A DNA stretch of 64,000 nt from Cupriavidus pinatubonensis (GTDB lineage: Bacteria; Pseudomonadota; Gammaproteobacteria; Burkholderiales; Burkholderiaceae): assembly GCF_019602855.1 (NCBI RefSeq), contig NZ_CP080766.1, forward strand, positions 1,984,001 to 2,048,000. The letters are read 5' to 3'. Position 1 is the first letter of the stretch. Each line of letters opens with the position of its first letter. Made by a program: the position numbers and the translations under genes. The notes beneath the pieces are model-generated. The model had not been told where the DNA came from, did not search any database, and saw only the letters and a list, made by a program, of their open reading frames with translations. This document shows positions 43,086 through 52,539 of this stretch, piece by piece.

Positions 43086-43143
43086 ACGGTAGGCCCCCCG
43101 ACCCGTCAATGGGTTTCAGTGAATGGGATGGTGTACAGAAATC

Positions 43144-43192
43144 ACATTTCCGACACATGGTGGTTACTATATACCCGCCGCGCCGGAAATGT
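43144..43192. promoter_or_regulatory. Inverted repeat in the ispH-hpnA divergent promoter
   Basis: ACATTTCCG (43144-43152) and CGGAAATGT (43184-43192) are perfect 9-bp inverted repeats 31 bases apart, flanking an AT-rich TACTATATAC (43165-43174) that could be a -10 box. The repeats sit in the 159-base gap between ispH (minus) and hpnA (plus), where one regulator could control both sides. Confidence 0.45.
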
Positions 43193-43244
43193 CTGGGAGC
43201 CCTCTCAGTCGGGCGGCATTCCCATCTCACGATGAAACGGGGTT

Positions 43245-44246
43245 ATGACCGTAAACGATTACGCGCTGGTGACAGGTGCATCGGGTTTTCTCGGATCCGC
43301 GGTAGTGCGGCAGGCACTGGCGCGCGGCTGGCGCGTGCGCGCGCTGGTGCGGGCGACGAGCCCGCGCGCCAATCTGGATGGTCTGCCCGTCGAGGTGATC
43401 GAGGGAGATATGCGCGACCCCTCCGCGCTGACGTCCGCCATGCGCGGGGTGCGCTACCTGTTCCATGTGGCGGCCGATTATCGGCTATGGGCCCCTGATC
43501 CCGAGGAAATCGTCCGCACCAATGTCGACGGGACCATGGCGGTCATGGAAGCCGCGCAGGAGGCGGGGGTAGAGCGCGTTGTCTATACCAGCAGCGTGGC
43601 GACGTTGCGGGTGGCGGGTGCCTCGGCGCCGGTCGACGAGACGGCCGCCATGACACCGCACGAGGCCATCGGCGCGTACAAGCGCAGCAAGGTGCTGGCC
43701 GAGCGTGTGGTCGAGCGCATGGTCGCCGAGCGCGGGTTGCCGGCCGTGATCGTCAATCCGTCCACGCCGATCGGGCCGCGGGACGTCCGGCCTACGCCGA
43801 CCGGACGCATCATCGTCGAGGCCGCGACCGGCAAGATTCCGGCCTTTGTCGAGACCGGGCTCAACCTTGTCCATGTCGATGACGTCGCCGCCGGGCATTT
43901 CCAGGCGCTGGAGCGAGGCCGCATCGGCGAACGCTACATCCTGGGCGGTGACGACGTGATGCTGCAGCAGATGCTGCGCGATATCGCGGATTTGTGCGGA
44001 CGCCGTCCGCCAACCGTGCAACTGCCGCGCTGGCCGCTGTATCCGCTGGCGCATGCCGCGGAGGCGGTGGCGCGCATCACGCGCAAAGAGCCCTTTGTCA
44101 CCGTGGATGGGCTCCATATGTCGAAGTACCGGATGTTTTTCCGCTCGGACAAGGCCCGGCAGGAGCTTGGCTATCAGCCGCGTCCTTATATTGATGGCCT
44201 GCGCGACGCGCTGGACTGGTTCCGCGAGGCCGGTTACCTGCGCTGA
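43245..44246 (+). CDS. hpnA: HpnA hopanoid-associated sugar epimerase
   Basis: 333 residues of the extended short-chain dehydrogenase/NDP-sugar epimerase type: NAD motif LVTGASGFLGSAVVRQAL near residue 8, YTSSVATLR (catalytic Ser), AYKRSKVLAE (Y-x3-K at about residue 145) and NPSTPIGPRDVRPTPTG. HpnA is conserved in hopanoid clusters; its substrate is not established. Convergent with hpnB (4 bases between stops) and divergent from ispH. Confidence 0.92.
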   Translation: MTVNDYALVTGASGFLGSAVVRQALARGWRVRALVRATSPRANLDGLPVEVIEGDMRDPSALTSAMRGVRYLFHVAADYRLWAPDPEEIVRTNVDGTMAVMEAAQEAGVERVVYTSSVATLRVAGASAPVDETAAMTPHEAIGAYKRSKVLAERVVERMVAERGLPAVIVNPSTPIGPRDVRPTPTGRIIVEAATGKIPAFVETGLNLVHVDDVAAGHFQALERGRIGERYILGGDDVMLQQMLRDIADLCGRRPPTVQLPRWPLYPLAHAAEAVARITRKEPFVTVDGLHMSKYRMFFRSDKARQELGYQPRPYIDGLRDALDWFREAGYLR

Positions 44247-44250
44247 GGGC

Positions 44251-45399
44251 TCAGGACCGTGCGGGCGCCTGGCTGCGTCCTTTCCACTGGCCGCCGCGGC
44301 GCAGCCAGTAGCGGCGTGCGGAATCCAGCGTGGCGCCAAGATAGAACAGGGCCGTCAGCGGCAACAGCGGCGCCAGCCAGCACGGCTGGCGGTACTCGCG
44401 CAGCATCGGCATATAGGCCAGTGCCACGGCCGCCCACGCGAGCCATGCCGGCCACAGCCGCGCACCGCCGGCCAACGCCAGCACTGGGGGCGCCAGATAC
44501 GTCAACGTCATGGCCACGACGGTGCCGGCCAGCAGGACCGGCGAATAGCGGAGTTGCGTGTAGGCGCTGCGCGCGATCATATCCCACAGGCTGCGCCAGT
44601 CGTCATAGGGCCGCAGTGACACGCTGTCGTCTGCGAGGTCGAGCGAGATTGCGCCGCCCGGCTTGATTCTTGCCGCGAGACTGCAATCGTCGATCAACTC
44701 GCCGCGAATAGCGGCGAACCCGCCAATGCGCGTCAGTGCCGCGCGGCTGGCCAGCATGCAGCCGCCCGCAGCGGCGGATACAGCGCTGCGTGGATTGCGC
44801 ACGCGTTCGAACGGATAGAGTTTGGCGAAGAAGAAGACGAAAGCCGGCACGATCAGCCGTTCCCACGCGGAAGCACAGCGCAACCGCACCATCAGCGACA
44901 CCAGGTCGCGGCGTTCATGCACGGCGCGCGCTACCAGCTCCCCGAGTACCTCGGGGCCATGCCAGATGTCTGCATCGGTCAGCCATACGTAGGCAGCGCC
45001 CGGTGCGATGCGATCGGCGGCGGCGAGCCCCTCGGACTGCGCCCATACTTTGCCGCTCCAGCCAGAAGGCAGATCTCGGGCCGAAACTACCGATAGCGCA
45101 TCGCGCCGGGGCGTGGCAGTCGCAGCGGTGGCCGCGATTTCGGAGGTGCAGTCATGGCTGTGGTCGTCCACCACCACCAATGACAGCTTTCCGGGGTATT
45201 TCTGGCCGAGCACGCCAGCCACACATCGCCCGATGACTTCCGCCTCATTGCGCGCCGGAACGATGGCTACCACTTCGGGCCATGCCGGAGGGGCGGGTAC
45301 CGGCGCGGGCTTGCGAATGCGCCAGAAGCCCGCACGGCCGAACAGCAGGACACACCAGATGGCCAGCGATGCCAGGGACAGTGCGAACGCGGCTGTCAT
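44251..45399 (-). CDS. hpnB: HpnB hopanoid-associated glycosyltransferase
   Basis: 382 residues of a membrane-linked GT2: an N-terminal helix (LSLASLAIWCVLLFGRAGFW), VVAIVPARNEAEVIGRCVAG, LVVVDDHSHDCTSEIAA, YVWLTDADIWHGPE (D-x-D), GELIDDCSLAARIK and two or three C-terminal membrane helices. It belongs to the HpnB family, conserved beside hpnA; the transferred sugar is unknown. The start ATG 45399 overlaps the preceding gene's stop region, indicating coupling with the ferritin-like gene. Confidence 0.9.
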   Translation of the reverse strand: MTAAFALSLASLAIWCVLLFGRAGFWRIRKPAPVPAPPAWPEVVAIVPARNEAEVIGRCVAGVLGQKYPGKLSLVVVDDHSHDCTSEIAATAATATPRRDALSVVSARDLPSGWSGKVWAQSEGLAAADRIAPGAAYVWLTDADIWHGPEVLGELVARAVHERRDLVSLMVRLRCASAWERLIVPAFVFFFAKLYPFERVRNPRSAVSAAAGGCMLASRAALTRIGGFAAIRGELIDDCSLAARIKPGGAISLDLADDSVSLRPYDDWRSLWDMIARSAYTQLRYSPVLLAGTVVAMTLTYLAPPVLALAGGARLWPAWLAWAAVALAYMPMLREYRQPCWLAPLLPLTALFYLGATLDSARRYWLRRGGQWKGRSQAPARS

Positions 45400-45401
45400 G
45401 A

Positions 45402-46427
45402 TCACTTTACGAAGCGGCGCGCGAGCCGGGCGAGACGCGGCACCGTCTCGGGCCGCAACAACCGTTCGTCGTAGCCGGCCATGCGCCTGTCGTTCTCGGC
45501 CACGCAGAGGTCGATCATCGCGCCCGGCGACAGCGAATCGCCCAGCGCTTCGGAGCCGTTCATCGTGAAATTGGCATCCTGCGCGACGCCATCTGCATCG
45601 ATCCCGCGCGCAATGCCGATGCGCTCCCAGATCAGGAACGCCCACACGCGCGCCACCTTGAGCGCAAACAGCGGCCGGCGCCACCAGGGCAGGTTGCGCC
45701 GATACCACGCGGCCCAGTTGACGAAGAAGAGGATGTGCCGGCCTTCCTCCTGGATCACCGGCTCGAACGTCTCGACCAGCTCGGCCGGGAAATAGCCCGA
45801 GCGTTTAGCCATGGCGAACAGGCCAAACGCGAAGAAGCTGTCGATGCATTCGCTGTAGCCGGTCACGAGCCAGCCCCATTCCGGATCGTCCGGCGGCGGG
45901 TAGTCGGGTTCCGGCGCAAGCGGAATGCCATAGGCCTCGACTAGCTTCGACAGCACAACCTTGTGGCGCGCCTCCTCGCCGCCGTCCATGTCCAGCGCGC
46001 TGCGCAGCAGGGGGTCGGCGACGGTTTCGGCAAAGGTCTTCACGCGGATCGAGGCGCGGCCCTCGGTCTGCACGGCAATGTCCCAGATCGGCAGCGAGGT
46101 CACGCGCGCGAGTGCGTCGGGCGACAGCGTCGGCCATTCGATCACGGCCGGTTTATAGGGATTGTGGGTCTGCAGCAGCATGTTGCTGAACATGCGCAGA
46201 TGCTGCGCGGAGCCGATCCGTACCGGACCCGGCGTGGGGTCGGTCCAGTGGCGCATGGCGAGGTCCGCCTGCTCGACCGCGGTGCGCGCGACCGTATCGG
46301 CCACGGCGGCGGCGCGTGCGACGGCATCTTCCGCCGAGTTGGCTCTTGCGGCAGTGACGCCGCCACGGCGTGCGTCTGGGTCGGCCGCCCCGTCATGGTG
46401 GAGTGGCGCGGCGTAGAGTTCGGACAT
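45402..46427 (-). CDS. Ferritin-like di-iron protein of the hopanoid cluster
   Basis: 341 residues with a ferritin-like four-helix core. Carboxylate/His pairs of a di-iron site are plausible in DMDGGEEARHKVVLSKLVEA (E-x2-H) and VIQEEGRHILFFVNWAAWYR (E-E-x2-H), about 100 residues apart. The C-terminus includes ERIGIARGIDADGVAQDANF. The ATG at 46427 is chosen; the open frame further right is the antisense of the permease gene. It directly precedes hpnB with no gap, so a role in hopanoid or lipid oxidation (hydroxylase or desaturase) is attractive but unproven. I do not recognise a named family. Confidence 0.7.
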   Translation of the reverse strand: MSELYAAPLHHDGAADPDARRGGVTAARANSAEDAVARAAAVADTVARTAVEQADLAMRHWTDPTPGPVRIGSAQHLRMFSNMLLQTHNPYKPAVIEWPTLSPDALARVTSLPIWDIAVQTEGRASIRVKTFAETVADPLLRSALDMDGGEEARHKVVLSKLVEAYGIPLAPEPDYPPPDDPEWGWLVTGYSECIDSFFAFGLFAMAKRSGYFPAELVETFEPVIQEEGRHILFFVNWAAWYRRNLPWWRRPLFALKVARVWAFLIWERIGIARGIDADGVAQDANFTMNGSEALGDSLSPGAMIDLCVAENDRRMAGYDERLLRPETVPRLARLARRFVK

Positions 46428-46504
46428 CTGGCCCCCTGGCGATGGATTGCCCGGGGGCCATTGTAGCGGCGGGCGTCCGCTGGCGCACCCGCCGGGAATG
46501 CCGG

Positions 46505-47884
46505 TCAGCCCTGGTAAGTAACCGGGCCGCGAGCCTGCATGCCAAGGCGGTAGTACAGCACCGTCAGCAGGACCAGCCAGGCGGGGCCGACATACAGAGC
46601 GATGCGCGTGTCTGGGAAATAAGCCATCAGCGCAATGACCAGCGCCAGGAAGGCCAGCGCGATCCACGAGCCATATGGCCAGAACGGCATGCGGAACGCC
46701 AGCTTGTCGCGCTGGGCCGCCGACAGGTTCTTGCGGAACTGCATCTGCGTGACGAGGATGATGGCCCAGGTCCAGATCGCGCCGAAGGTCGAGATCGACG
46801 TCACCCAGACGAACACCTTCTCTGGCACCAGGTAGTTCAGCAGCACGCCGCACAGCAGAGCGCCGATCGAGACCAGCAGCGCGCGGCGCGGCACGCCATT
46901 GCGGTCGACCTGGGCGAATGCCGCCGGCGCCTGCCCCTGCTGGGCCAGGTTGTAGAGCATGCGGCCCGTGCTGAAGATGCCGCCGTTGCATGACGACAGC
47001 GCGGCGGTCAGCACGACGAAGTTGATGATGCCGGCCGCGGTCTTGATGCCAAGGCGCTCGAACGTCATCACGAACGGACTGCCCTGCGCGCCGATCTCGT
47101 TCCACGGATAGAGCGACAGGATGATGAACAGCGCGCCGACGTAGAAGATCAGGATGCGCCAGAACACCGAGTTGATCGCGTCCGGGATCGACTTGCGCGG
47201 GTTCTTCGCCTCGCCGGCGGTCAGGCCGATCATCTCGACCCCGAGGTACGCGAACATCACCATCTGCAGCGACATCAGCACGCCGCTGGCGCCGTTCGGC
47301 ATGAAGCCGCCGTGCGCCCACAGGTTGCTGATGCCGGTCGCAATGCCGCCGTTGCCGAGCCCGAACACGATCATCGCGCCGCCGCCGAACAGCATCAGCA
47401 CGATGGTCACGATCTTGATCATGGCGAACCAGAACTCGAACTCGCCGTAGGCCTTGACCGTCAGCAGGTTAACCGAGCCCATCGTGGTCAGTGCGGCGAG
47501 CGCCCAGATCCAGCGCGGCACGTCGGGGAACCAGACGCCCATGTAGATGGCCACGGCCGTGATCTCGGCCACACAGGTCACGAGCCACAGGAACCAGTAG
47601 TTCCAGCCGGTCAGGTAGCCGGCGAGCGGGCCCATATGATCCTGCGCGTAGCGGCAGAACGAACCCGCCACCGGGTTGTGCACGGCCATTTCGCCGAGCG
47701 CGCGCATGATCAGGAAGATCATCGCGCCGCCGATCAGGTAGGCCAGCATGATAGCCGGCCCGGCCATCTTGATGGCATTGGCCGAGCCCAGGAACAGCCC
47801 TACGCCGATGGCCGATCCCAATGCCATCAGGCGGATGTGGCGTTCGCCGAGCCCCCGCTGCAAATGCTCTGTATTTGCACTCAT
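46505..47884 (-). CDS. Amino-acid permease (APC superfamily, AAT family)
   Basis: 459 residues and 12 membrane helices. The AAT signature is clear: ERHIRLMALGSAIGVGLFLG, SANAIKMAGPAIMLAYLIGG, MRALGEMAVHNPVAGSFCRY, MVMFAYLGVEMIGLTAGEAK NP and ALSSCNGGIFSTGRMLYNLA. It is an amino-acid:proton symporter of the ProY/AroP/GabP type; the substrate cannot be told from sequence. The start is ATG 47884. It ends 77 bases before the ferritin-like gene start and stands as its own unit. Confidence 0.9.
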   Translation of the reverse strand: MSANTEHLQRGLGERHIRLMALGSAIGVGLFLGSANAIKMAGPAIMLAYLIGGAMIFLIMRALGEMAVHNPVAGSFCRYAQDHMGPLAGYLTGWNYWFLWLVTCVAEITAVAIYMGVWFPDVPRWIWALAALTTMGSVNLLTVKAYGEFEFWFAMIKIVTIVLMLFGGGAMIVFGLGNGGIATGISNLWAHGGFMPNGASGVLMSLQMVMFAYLGVEMIGLTAGEAKNPRKSIPDAINSVFWRILIFYVGALFIILSLYPWNEIGAQGSPFVMTFERLGIKTAAGIINFVVLTAALSSCNGGIFSTGRMLYNLAQQGQAPAAFAQVDRNGVPRRALLVSIGALLCGVLLNYLVPEKVFVWVTSISTFGAIWTWAIILVTQMQFRKNLSAAQRDKLAFRMPFWPYGSWIALAFLALVIALMAYFPDTRIALYVGPAWLVLLTVLYYRLGMQARGPVTYQG

Positions 47885-48154
47885 GTGTCGTTGTCTCCGT
47901 TCATCAGAAGGCCGCGCCGCCCTTGTGGGGCGATGCGGCGCAGTGAGCTTTGCTGTTCCGGCCAAAACGCGTGCGCGGTCAGGTCATGGCCGGAACGCGA
48001 AATGTCATCTCGTGGAGGTTGACGCGGGCAGGGGCGGGAAGGGCCAGGCAATGGCCGCCCGCTTAACAGCAAGGAGCGGGCAGATTAATGACAATGCCTT
48101 GGCATTTGTTGCTGAAATCGCTGATGATTTCAGGAAACATTGCGTTATGTGATG
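47885..48154. other. Upstream region of the permease with two palindromes
   Basis: About 270 bases between the permease start and the cyo terminator, without a gene. Two symmetric sites are present: AATGCC-TT-GGCATT (48093-48106) and TGAAATC (48113-48119) with GATTTCA (48126-48132). They lie about 210-250 bases upstream of the permease start, so they could be operators or parts of a distant promoter. The rest is GC-rich and shows nothing further. Confidence 0.4.
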
Positions 48155-48183
48155 AAAAAGGCGCCTTGCGGGGGGCGCCTTTG
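48155..48183 (-). terminator. Rho-independent terminator of the cyo operon
   Basis: On the minus strand AAAGGCGCC and GGCGCCTTTTT form a stem (48182 to 48155) with a run of five T residues, 30 bases after the cyoD stop. Confidence 0.85.
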
Positions 48184-48212
48184 GGGTACCTTGACGTCTG
48201 TCGCCGGTGCCG

Positions 48213-48605
48213 TCAGCGCTCCATCCCCGGCATCATGTTCGAGTTCAGGTGGAACATGACCCACAGCGTGCCGCTCAGCGTAATCACCACGAGCACCAGC
48301 GTGAACATCAGCGCCAGCATGTTCCAGCCGCCCTCGGACTTGGCGTTCATGTGCAGGAAATAGATCATGTGCACGACGATCTGCACGGCGCCGAGCGCCA
48401 GCAGGAGGATCGCGGTGGTGCTCGACTTCTCGAACACCTTGCCCATGACGAGCCAAAACGGAATCGTGGTCAGGATCACCGACAGCACGAAGCCCGTCAC
48501 ATAGCCGCTCATCGAGATGTGGATGTGGCTGTCGTCATGGCCATGCCCATCGTGCCCCTCGTGGCCGTCATGGCCGTGGGCGAGCGTGTTGTCCTGGGCA
48601 TTCAT
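48213..48605 (-). CDS. cyoD: Cytochrome o ubiquinol oxidase subunit IV
   Basis: 130 residues. A His/Asp-rich N-terminus (HGHDGHEGHDGHGHDDSH) precedes three membrane helices (GYVTGFVLSVILTTIPFWLV, AILLLALGAVQIVVHMIYFL, WNMLALMFTLVLVVITLSGT). CyoD assists copper insertion and assembly of the oxidase. The His-rich head is longer than in enteric CyoD and could bind metal. The ATG overlaps the cyoC stop. Confidence 0.93.
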   Translation of the reverse strand: MNAQDNTLAHGHDGHEGHDGHGHDDSHIHISMSGYVTGFVLSVILTTIPFWLVMGKVFEKSSTTAILLLALGAVQIVVHMIYFLHMNAKSEGGWNMLALMFTLVLVVITLSGTLWVMFHLNSNMMPGMER

Positions 48606-49291
48606 GGCAGCACTCCCATCAGGTAGACAAACGTGAACACGCCGATCCATACCACGTCCAGGAAGTGCCAGAACATCGATAGGCACATCAGGCGGCGGCG
48701 GTTCTCGGGGATCAGCCCGTGCAGGCGCACCTGCACCATCAGCGTGATGAGCCAGATGATGCCGAAGGTCACGTGCAGCCCGTGCGTGCTGACCAGCGAG
48801 AAGAACGAGGTCAGGAAGCCGCTGCGCCACGGCCCGGCGCCTTCGCCGACCAGGTGGACGAATTCGTAGATTTCCACGCCAAGGAAGCAGGCGCCGAGCA
48901 CGCCGGTGATCGCCAGCCAGCCCTGCGTGCCGCCGACGCGGCCCTGCTGCATCTGCAGCATCGCGAAGCCGTATGTGATCGACGACAGCAGCAGGAACGA
49001 CGTGTTCAGCGCCACGAGCGGCAGGTCGAACAACTCGGCGCCGGTCGGGCCGCCCGCGTAACTGCGCCCGAGCACGCCGTAGGCGGCGAACAGGCACGCG
49101 AAGATGAGGCAGTCGCTCATCAGGTAGATCCAGAACCCGAGCAACGTGCCGTTGGGCACGTGGTACTCGCTGGTCATGTAGAAGCGCAGTTCGCCCTCGT
49201 CGATGCCATGGCCGGATGGCACGGCGTGGGGCGGGGCGGGCGGTGCGGCCTGCGCGCGGCCAGCGGGGAACGGGGCAGTCGTATCAGGCAT
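48602..49291 (-). CDS. cyoC: Cytochrome o ubiquinol oxidase subunit III
   Basis: 229 residues with five membrane helices of the haem-copper oxidase subunit III type: [60 protein letters not shown] and [21 protein letters not shown] Pro/Ala-rich N-terminal tail of about 25 residues precedes them. It overlaps cyoB by 8 bases and cyoD by 4. Confidence 0.95.
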   Translation of the reverse strand: MPDTTAPFPAGRAQAAPPAPPHAVPSGHGIDEGELRFYMTSEYHVPNGTLLGFWIYLMSDCLIFACLFAAYGVLGRSYAGGPTGAELFDLPLVALNTSFLLLSSITYGFAMLQMQQGRVGGTQGWLAITGVLGACFLGVEIYEFVHLVGEGAGPWRSGFLTSFFSLVSTHGLHVTFGIIWLITLMVQVRLHGLIPENRRRLMCLSMFWHFLDVVWIGVFTFVYLMGVLP

Positions 49292-51287
49292 GGCGGGTCA
49301 GCAGCGCCGAGCGCGCCGCCTCCGTGTTGCCGACCGTATCGGCCGGGATGTAGTAGTCGCGCTTGTAGTTGAAGGTGTGCACGAGCGCCGAGACAATCGT
49401 GGCGCCGAACGCCAGCACCACCAGCCACCAGATGTGCCAGATCAGCGCGAACCCGCAGACCGTGGCAAGCCCCGCCAGGATGATGCCGGCGCCCGTATTC
49501 TTGGGCATGTGGATCGGTATGAAGCCCTGCGCCGGACGCTCGTAGCCATGCGCCTTCATCTGCCACCATGCGTCGGTGTCATGGACGATCGGCGTGAAGG
49601 CGAAGTTGTAGGCAGGCGGTGGCGATGACGTGGACCATTCCAGCGTGCGGCCATCCCACGGATCGCCGGTGACGTCGCGCAGCGCTTCGCGGTTGATGAA
49701 GCTGACCACCAGCTGGATCAGGAAGCAGCCGATACCGAGCGCGATCAGGAACGCGCCGAACGCCGCGAGCAGGAACCAGACCTGCAGCGACGGGTCTTCG
49801 AAATGGCTCATGCGGCGGGTCACGCCCTTCATGCCAAGCACGTACAGCGGCATGAACGCGAAGTAGAAGCCCACCAGCCAGAGCCAGAACGAGCACTTGC
49901 CCCAGAACGGCTCGAGCTTGTAGCCGAAGGCCTTCGGGAACCAGTACGTGATGCCGGCCATCAGCCCGAACAGCACGCCGCCGATGATCACGTTGTGGAA
50001 ATGGGCAATCAGGAACAGGCTGTTGTGCAGCGAGAAGTCGGCGGGCGGGACGGCCAGCAGCACGCCGGTCATGCCGCCAATCACGAAGGTGACCATGAAG
50101 CCGACGGTCCACAGCATCGGCACCTCGAAGCGGATGCGGCCGTGGTACATCGTGAACAGCCAGTTAAACAGCTTCGCCCCGGTCGGGATCGAGATGATCA
50201 TCGTCGTGATGCCGAAGAACGAGTTGACGCTCGCCCCCGACCCCATCGTGAAGAAGTGGTGCAGCCAGACCAGGTAGGACAGCACGGTAATCACGACCGT
50301 GGCATAGACCATCGACGCGTAGCCGAACAGCCGCTTCTGGCAGAACGTGGAAACCACCTCGGAAAACACGCCGAATACTGGCAGGACCAGGATGTACACT
50401 TCCGGGTGCCCCCAGATCCAGATCAGGTTCACGTACATCATGGCGCTGCCACCAAGATCGGCCGTGAAGAAATTCATGCCGAGGTAGCGGTCGAGCGCCA
50501 GCATGGCCAGTGCCGCGGTCAGCACGGGGAACGCGGCCACGATCAGCACGTTGGCGCACAGTGCGGTCCACGTGAAGATCGGCATGCGCATCAGCGTCAT
50601 GCCGGGCGCGCGCATCTTGACGATGGTGACCATCAGGTTGATGCCGGACAGCACGGTCCCGACCCCCGCCACCTGCAATGACCAGAGGTAATAGTCGACG
50701 CCAACATCCGGGCTATGGACGATGCCCGACAGCGGCGGATATGCGAGCCACCCGGTGCGCGCGAACTCGCCGACGAACAGCGACATCATCACCAGCACGG
50801 CGCCGCCGGTGGTCATCCAGAAGCTGAAGTTATTGAGGAAGGGGAAGGCCACGTCGCGCGCGCCAATCTGCAGCGGCACCACGAAGTTCATCAGCCCCGT
50901 CACCAGCGGCATGGCCACGAAGAAGATCATGATCACGCCGTGCGCGGTGAAGATCTGGTCGTAGTGGTGGGGCGGCAGGAAGCCGAGGTTATCGCCAAAG
51001 GCCACCGACTGCTGCATGCGCATCATGACGGCGTCGGCAAAACCCCGCAGCAGCATGATGATCCCCAGGATCACGTACATGATGCCGATCTTCTTGTGGT
51101 CGATGCTGGTGAACCACTCGCGCCACAGATAGCCCCACAGGCGGAAGTAGGTCACCGCGCCCAGCAACGCGAGTCCGCCGATGACCACGACGATGAAGGT
51201 GCCCAGCAGGATCGGCTCGTGCAGCGGTATGGCCTCCCAGCTCAGGCGGCCGAAGATAAGCGTGGCGAGTTCGGATCGCTCCTGCAT
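49284..51287 (-). CDS. cyoB: Cytochrome o ubiquinol oxidase subunit I
   Basis: 667 residues, the catalytic subunit that oxidises ubiquinol, reduces O2 to water and pumps protons. Typical features are [40 protein letters not shown] (haem b His), [20 protein letters not shown] (CuB His and the cross-linked Tyr), LHHFFTMGS (CuB His pair) and [16 protein letters not shown] (haem ligands). GGAGG lies 5 bases upstream of the ATG. Confidence 0.97.
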   Translation of the reverse strand: MQERSELATLIFGRLSWEAIPLHEPILLGTFIVVVIGGLALLGAVTYFRLWGYLWREWFTSIDHKKIGIMYVILGIIMLLRGFADAVMMRMQQSVAFGDNLGFLPPHHYDQIFTAHGVIMIFFVAMPLVTGLMNFVVPLQIGARDVAFPFLNNFSFWMTTGGAVLVMMSLFVGEFARTGWLAYPPLSGIVHSPDVGVDYYLWSLQVAGVGTVLSGINLMVTIVKMRAPGMTLMRMPIFTWTALCANVLIVAAFPVLTAALAMLALDRYLGMNFFTADLGGSAMMYVNLIWIWGHPEVYILVLPVFGVFSEVVSTFCQKRLFGYASMVYATVVITVLSYLVWLHHFFTMGSGASVNSFFGITTMIISIPTGAKLFNWLFTMYHGRIRFEVPMLWTVGFMVTFVIGGMTGVLLAVPPADFSLHNSLFLIAHFHNVIIGGVLFGLMAGITYWFPKAFGYKLEPFWGKCSFWLWLVGFYFAFMPLYVLGMKGVTRRMSHFEDPSLQVWFLLAAFGAFLIALGIGCFLIQLVVSFINREALRDVTGDPWDGRTLEWSTSSPPPAYNFAFTPIVHDTDAWWQMKAHGYERPAQGFIPIHMPKNTGAGIILAGLATVCGFALIWHIWWLVVLAFGATIVSALVHTFNYKRDYYIPADTVGNTEAARSALLTRHA

Positions 51288-51348
51288 GTTGTCCTCCAGG
51301 GCCAGGTGTAGGTCTCTCGGGGCGGTTGCAACCCGGTTCTGCTATGTG

Positions 51349-52386
51349 CTACTGCAGCGCCACCGCGCTGCGTTCACTGTACGGAGCGGCCGGATCGAAC
51401 GGCGCTTTCGGCGTATTGCTTGCGGTGCAGACGGCGCCGAGCGCGCCGCCCGCCTGGCGGCGTGCGTCCATGGCCATCATGTCCTTGGTGCAGATCTGCC
51501 CGGCGCGCACGCAACGGTTCAGGATGGCATCGAAGAGGTCGGGCGCGACGCTGGCGTAGTGGCGCACGGGGTCGCGCTCGCTGGGCTGTTCGAGCTGCAC
51601 GTAGCCATCGCGCGACAGCGGGGCGCCGCTGCTTTTCACGCGCTGAACCCAGCGGTCGAAGTCGTCATGGCTCATGCCGTGGAAGCGGAAGCGCATGTGC
51701 GAGAAGCCCGCGCCGCTGTAGTTGGCGGAGAAGCCTTCGTACTCGCCGGGGCGGTTCATCACCGCATGCAGCTTGGTCTCCATGCCTGGCATGGCATATA
51801 CCTGGCCCGCCAGCGAGGGGATGAAGAAGGAATTCATCACGGTCGAAGACGTGATGCGGAAGCGGATAGGGCGGTCGACCGGCGCCGCGACTTCGTTGAC
51901 GGTGGCAATGCCCTGTTCCGGGTACAGAAAGAGCCACTTCCAGTCGAGTGCAACCACCTCGACCGTCAGCGGTTGTGCGTCGGCGGGCACGGCTCGCTGC
52001 GGATCGAGCCGCTCGATCGGGCGGTACGGGTCGAGTTTATGGGTACTGACCCAGGTAACGGCGCCCAGCGCGATGATGATCAGCAGCGGCGCCGACCAGA
52101 TCAGCAGTTCCAGCACCGTGGAGTGGTCCCAGTCGGGGTTGTACGGGGCGCCGGGGTTCGAGGCGCGGTAGCGCCACGCGAACAGCAGGGTCAGCACGAT
52201 TACCGGCACGATGATCAGCAGCATCAATCCTGTCGAGATCAGGATCAGGTTGCGCTGCTGGACGGCCAGGTCGCCGCCCGGCGACATCAGCACGGCACTG
52301 CATCCACAAAGGGCCGCCACTGCCGGAGCCAGGATGGTCCAGCGCAGCGCGCGCATGACTGCCATCGTCGAACGGTCGGATCGCAT
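51349..52386 (-). CDS. cyoA: Cytochrome o ubiquinol oxidase subunit II
   Basis: 345 residues. It is a lipoprotein: MRALRWTILAPAVAALCGCS has a lipobox (LCGC, Cys29). Two membrane helices (ILISTGLMLLIIVPVIVLTL and LLIWSAPLLIIIALGAVTWV) lead to a cupredoxin-like periplasmic domain (VVALDWKWLFLYPEQGIATV, MNSFFIPSLAGQVYAMPGME) without CuA ligands, as in quinol oxidases. First gene of the cyoABCD operon, divergent from the MFS gene with a palindrome between them. Confidence 0.95.
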   Translation of the reverse strand: MRSDRSTMAVMRALRWTILAPAVAALCGCSAVLMSPGGDLAVQQRNLILISTGLMLLIIVPVIVLTLLFAWRYRASNPGAPYNPDWDHSTVLELLIWSAPLLIIIALGAVTWVSTHKLDPYRPIERLDPQRAVPADAQPLTVEVVALDWKWLFLYPEQGIATVNEVAAPVDRPIRFRITSSTVMNSFFIPSLAGQVYAMPGMETKLHAVMNRPGEYEGFSANYSGAGFSHMRFRFHGMSHDDFDRWVQRVKSSGAPLSRDGYVQLEQPSERDPVRHYASVAPDLFDAILNRCVRAGQICTKDMMAMDARRQAGGALGAVCTASNTPKAPFDPAAPYSERSAVALQ

Positions 52387-52412
52387 AGGCTTGGGTCCTT
52401 TGTTGCCATCCT

Positions 52413-52428
52413 GTACGCTTAAGCGTAC
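52413..52428. promoter_or_regulatory. 16-bp palindrome between cyoA and the MFS gene
   Basis: GTACGCTTAAGCGTAC is a perfect 16-bp palindrome, 26 bases upstream of cyoA and 112 before the MFS start. A position between divergent genes suggests an operator for a regulator of oxidase expression, though the binding protein is unknown. Confidence 0.45.
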
Positions 52429-52539
52429 GTGACTTAGACTGTTCCGAGCAACTATGGCAGTTTAGGCGCTCAGGGGCAACCGACGGGAAGCAAATTCCAA
52501 ATTCCTGGCCTGCCCCGATTCTCCATTGGAGGTATACGG

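Noticed and set aside
45402..47321. 639-codon version of the ferritin-like protein
   Set aside because: The added part runs through the permease gene in another frame. The ATG at 46427 starts the conserved sequence.
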